The notes under the pieces: model-generated | The model's database searches: none | What the model saw: the letters and a program-made list of their open reading frames with translations, nothing else | Told to the model about the DNA's origin: nothing | Program-made: the position numbers and the translations under genes | Part shown: piece after piece, positions 62,236 through 64,000 of the stretch | Numbering within the stretch: position 1 is the stretch's first letter | Layout of the letters: every line of letters starts with the position of its first letter | Origin: Pyrocephalus nanus | Lineage: Eukaryota > Chordata > Aves > Passeriformes > Tyrannidae | Direction: 5' to 3' | Assembly: GCA_038380795.1 (NCBI GenBank) | Contig: CM076270.1 | Coordinates: forward strand, 18,554,001 to 18,618,000 | DNA: 64,000 nt

Positions 62236-64000
62236 AGGAGGGGAAGGAATGGCAGGATGGACATCAGACAGCAGCTGATAAATCACCTAGCAAAAGAGAT
62301 GGGACAGAGCCATCCAGTTTCAGTGCTCTAACAAAACAATACAGCGGTACAGAGGAGGATACAGTTTCACAAGTATCCTTGGTACACTTGCAAGCAGAAG
62401 GTCACTCAGATTGCAAGGGTAGCAATGAATTGCCCCCAGGTCCCTCAACTCTAAGCTCACCATCATTCTGCAGGTGTCTGATGTCCTGCAGACAGAAGAG
62501 CAGCACATCCCTACTCTTCACAATCCCAGCACACGGGGAAGAAATACAGACCAGGTGATTTTCTCTCTGTACCTCAGCTCCTCCGCACCAACACGATTGT
62601 CTGGGGTAAAGGGGGAAGCAGAAGGAGCTCTGTTACAAACCCAGTTCCTGAAGGATTTTGACAGGGGACAGGCATTAATGAGGAAGATGAGAATTATATC
62701 TCTTTTCTTTATGGGATGGCTATTTCAGCAGCAACACAGGTAATGTCTGAAACAGGCAGCTCAGGATGCTGACTGGACAGCTTTACTTGTGTCTTAGGAG
62801 TAAGATGCTTCAGTGCAAGGAAAACAAACAAGCAAACAAACAAACAAGTGCTGGAGGCCAACCAAGGGCTAATTAGCACACTGTACAGCATTTGCCAGAA
62901 GAGCTCTCTGCTGAGCTACAGCTTCTCCTGGCAAAGGGTGCTGTCCATCTGTCCAGCTTTTTTAGGGCAGCAGAGGGCCAAGAGGGCTCTTCTGGGGGTC
63001 CCCCTCATGTTGTCCCCCCAGAACACCCTCCACAGCACCCTGCAGGGCCAAGTGCCCTTTCTTTTTTCCTCCCCTAAGGCAAGGCTATGCTGTGAAAACA
63101 CTTATGCTGGAAGAAGGCAGTTTGCTGGAGAACAAGCCTCTTCTAGCAACTTGGATTTTGAGAAAGAAATTTGGACATTTTACAGGTCTTCGTGAAAAAG
63201 TTAGAGTGTCATCAGCTGTCTGCAGTACAGCCAGGGGACACAGAGCCAGCTCAGTGCCACTGAGTACAGTGGTGCTCAACTGCACAACATCGTCACGCTT
63301 GGCTTGTTCCCCTGATCTCATTCATGTGCAGAAATGAGGCAGCCCTGGAAACACAGTGTATTGACTGTGTTTGAGATGCATTTTACAAACCTGATTCCAA
63401 CTGTGTTAAAATTAAATAACTTAGCAGCAAGTCTATAAAAGGGACTGTATTCCAAGACACAGCAAAACAGGAAGTTGGTTTATACAGTTTTGCTGACAGT
63501 AAAATGCTGAACTTCATTATGACTTCAGCAACGATGACATATTTGTGATGATTAAGTTCAAGATCTGTGGATAACAGGACATGGGTAAACTTCTGGCTTC
63601 CCTGGACTCCCTTATTTGCTCTCTTCACCTCTTCTCCCCTAAGGAAAAAAATCCCTCCACAATCCTCCAGTCAATCCTCCTCCAGTAATGTTTGGCTTCC
63701 ACAGATAAATTTAACAAAGGAACAAGGAAGAAAAAAACCATGAGGAAGTGAAGTTTATGTAAATTCTGTGAGCATGGGCATCTGGGCCAAGGTGAGAGCT
63801 CCTGCAAGGGAGGTTCAACTTTTGTTGCGATGCAGAGTGAAATAATATGGGCATGAAAGAGAGAGCTTCCAACCAGACAACCCAAAGCCACGGGGAATCA
63901 AGATTCATCACTCTCAGAAAAGCTTGCTAGATGGCAAGCATGGAAGACTTTCTACCAAAGGCTCAGAGTACATCACAGAAGATATTAAAGACAGCTCCAT
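62236..64000. other. Intergenic region at the right edge
   Basis: A (CAAA)n-like repeat at 62820 is the only recognised item. Short open frames between 62.0 and 63.9 kb lack recognisable domains. I see no exon boundaries that link into a protein. Confidence 0.6.
62820..62848. repeat. (CAAA)n-like simple repeat
   Basis: Imperfect tandem CAAA/CAAG units in intergenic DNA. Confidence 0.9.

Noticed and set aside
62040..62558. Plus-strand open frame of 172 codons
   Set aside because: It is antisense to the L2-like reverse transcriptase fragment over its first part and has no recognisable domain.
47166..64000. SLC16A14 or another linked gene expected near CAB39
   Set aside because: I looked for its conserved transmembrane segments in the open frames on both strands and found none, so it must lie beyond the window or be absent.

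Overview
The window is nuclear DNA from a bird. Three things point to this: several truncated CR1 LINE copies with the avian 3' tail, intron-split vertebrate genes with GT-AG junctions, and AT-rich intergenic DNA broken by one strong CpG island. There is no bacterial, plasmid or phage organisation. I cannot name the species.

Layout. (1) From 1 to about 33.1 kb lies the 5' part of CAB39 (MO25-alpha) on the minus strand. It comprises a coding exon at 3422-3586 (residues 39-93), the first coding exon at 11364-11520 (start codon at 11477, residues 1-38), a large intron 1 of about 21 kb, and a CpG-island promoter at about 32.44-33.18 kb with a probable non-coding first exon. The rest of CAB39 (residues 94 onward) lies beyond position 1. 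(2) From 33.2 to 44.7 kb is the divergent intergenic region. It starts with a CR1 copy directly against the CAB39 CpG island and holds two candidate regulatory clusters, at 35.2 kb and 42.0-42.65 kb. (3) From 44.7 to about 47.2 kb on the plus strand is a compact four-exon bHLH-Orange repressor gene of the HES family. It encodes 227 aa ending in WRPW, and its Orange domain is closest to HES6 and to the fish/frog her8/hes8 group. It has a TATA box, a CSL (RBPJ) site and an AU-rich 3' UTR. (4) From 47.2 to 64 kb I found no coding exon. This part holds a CR1 fragment, an inverted repeat and, at 61-62.3 kb, two very old retroelement remnants: a MIR-like SINE and an L2-like reverse transcriptase fragment.

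How the parts relate. CAB39 is a broadly needed scaffold that activates LKB1 with STRAD, and its CpG-island promoter fits that. The HES-like gene is a developmental repressor with a TATA promoter and short-lived mRNA features. The two genes are transcribed away from each other from promoters about 11.6 kb apart. The binding-site clusters between them (SOX, POU octamer, RBPJ, CAGATG E-boxes) suggest neural control of the HES-like gene. That regulatory reading is inference from motifs only.
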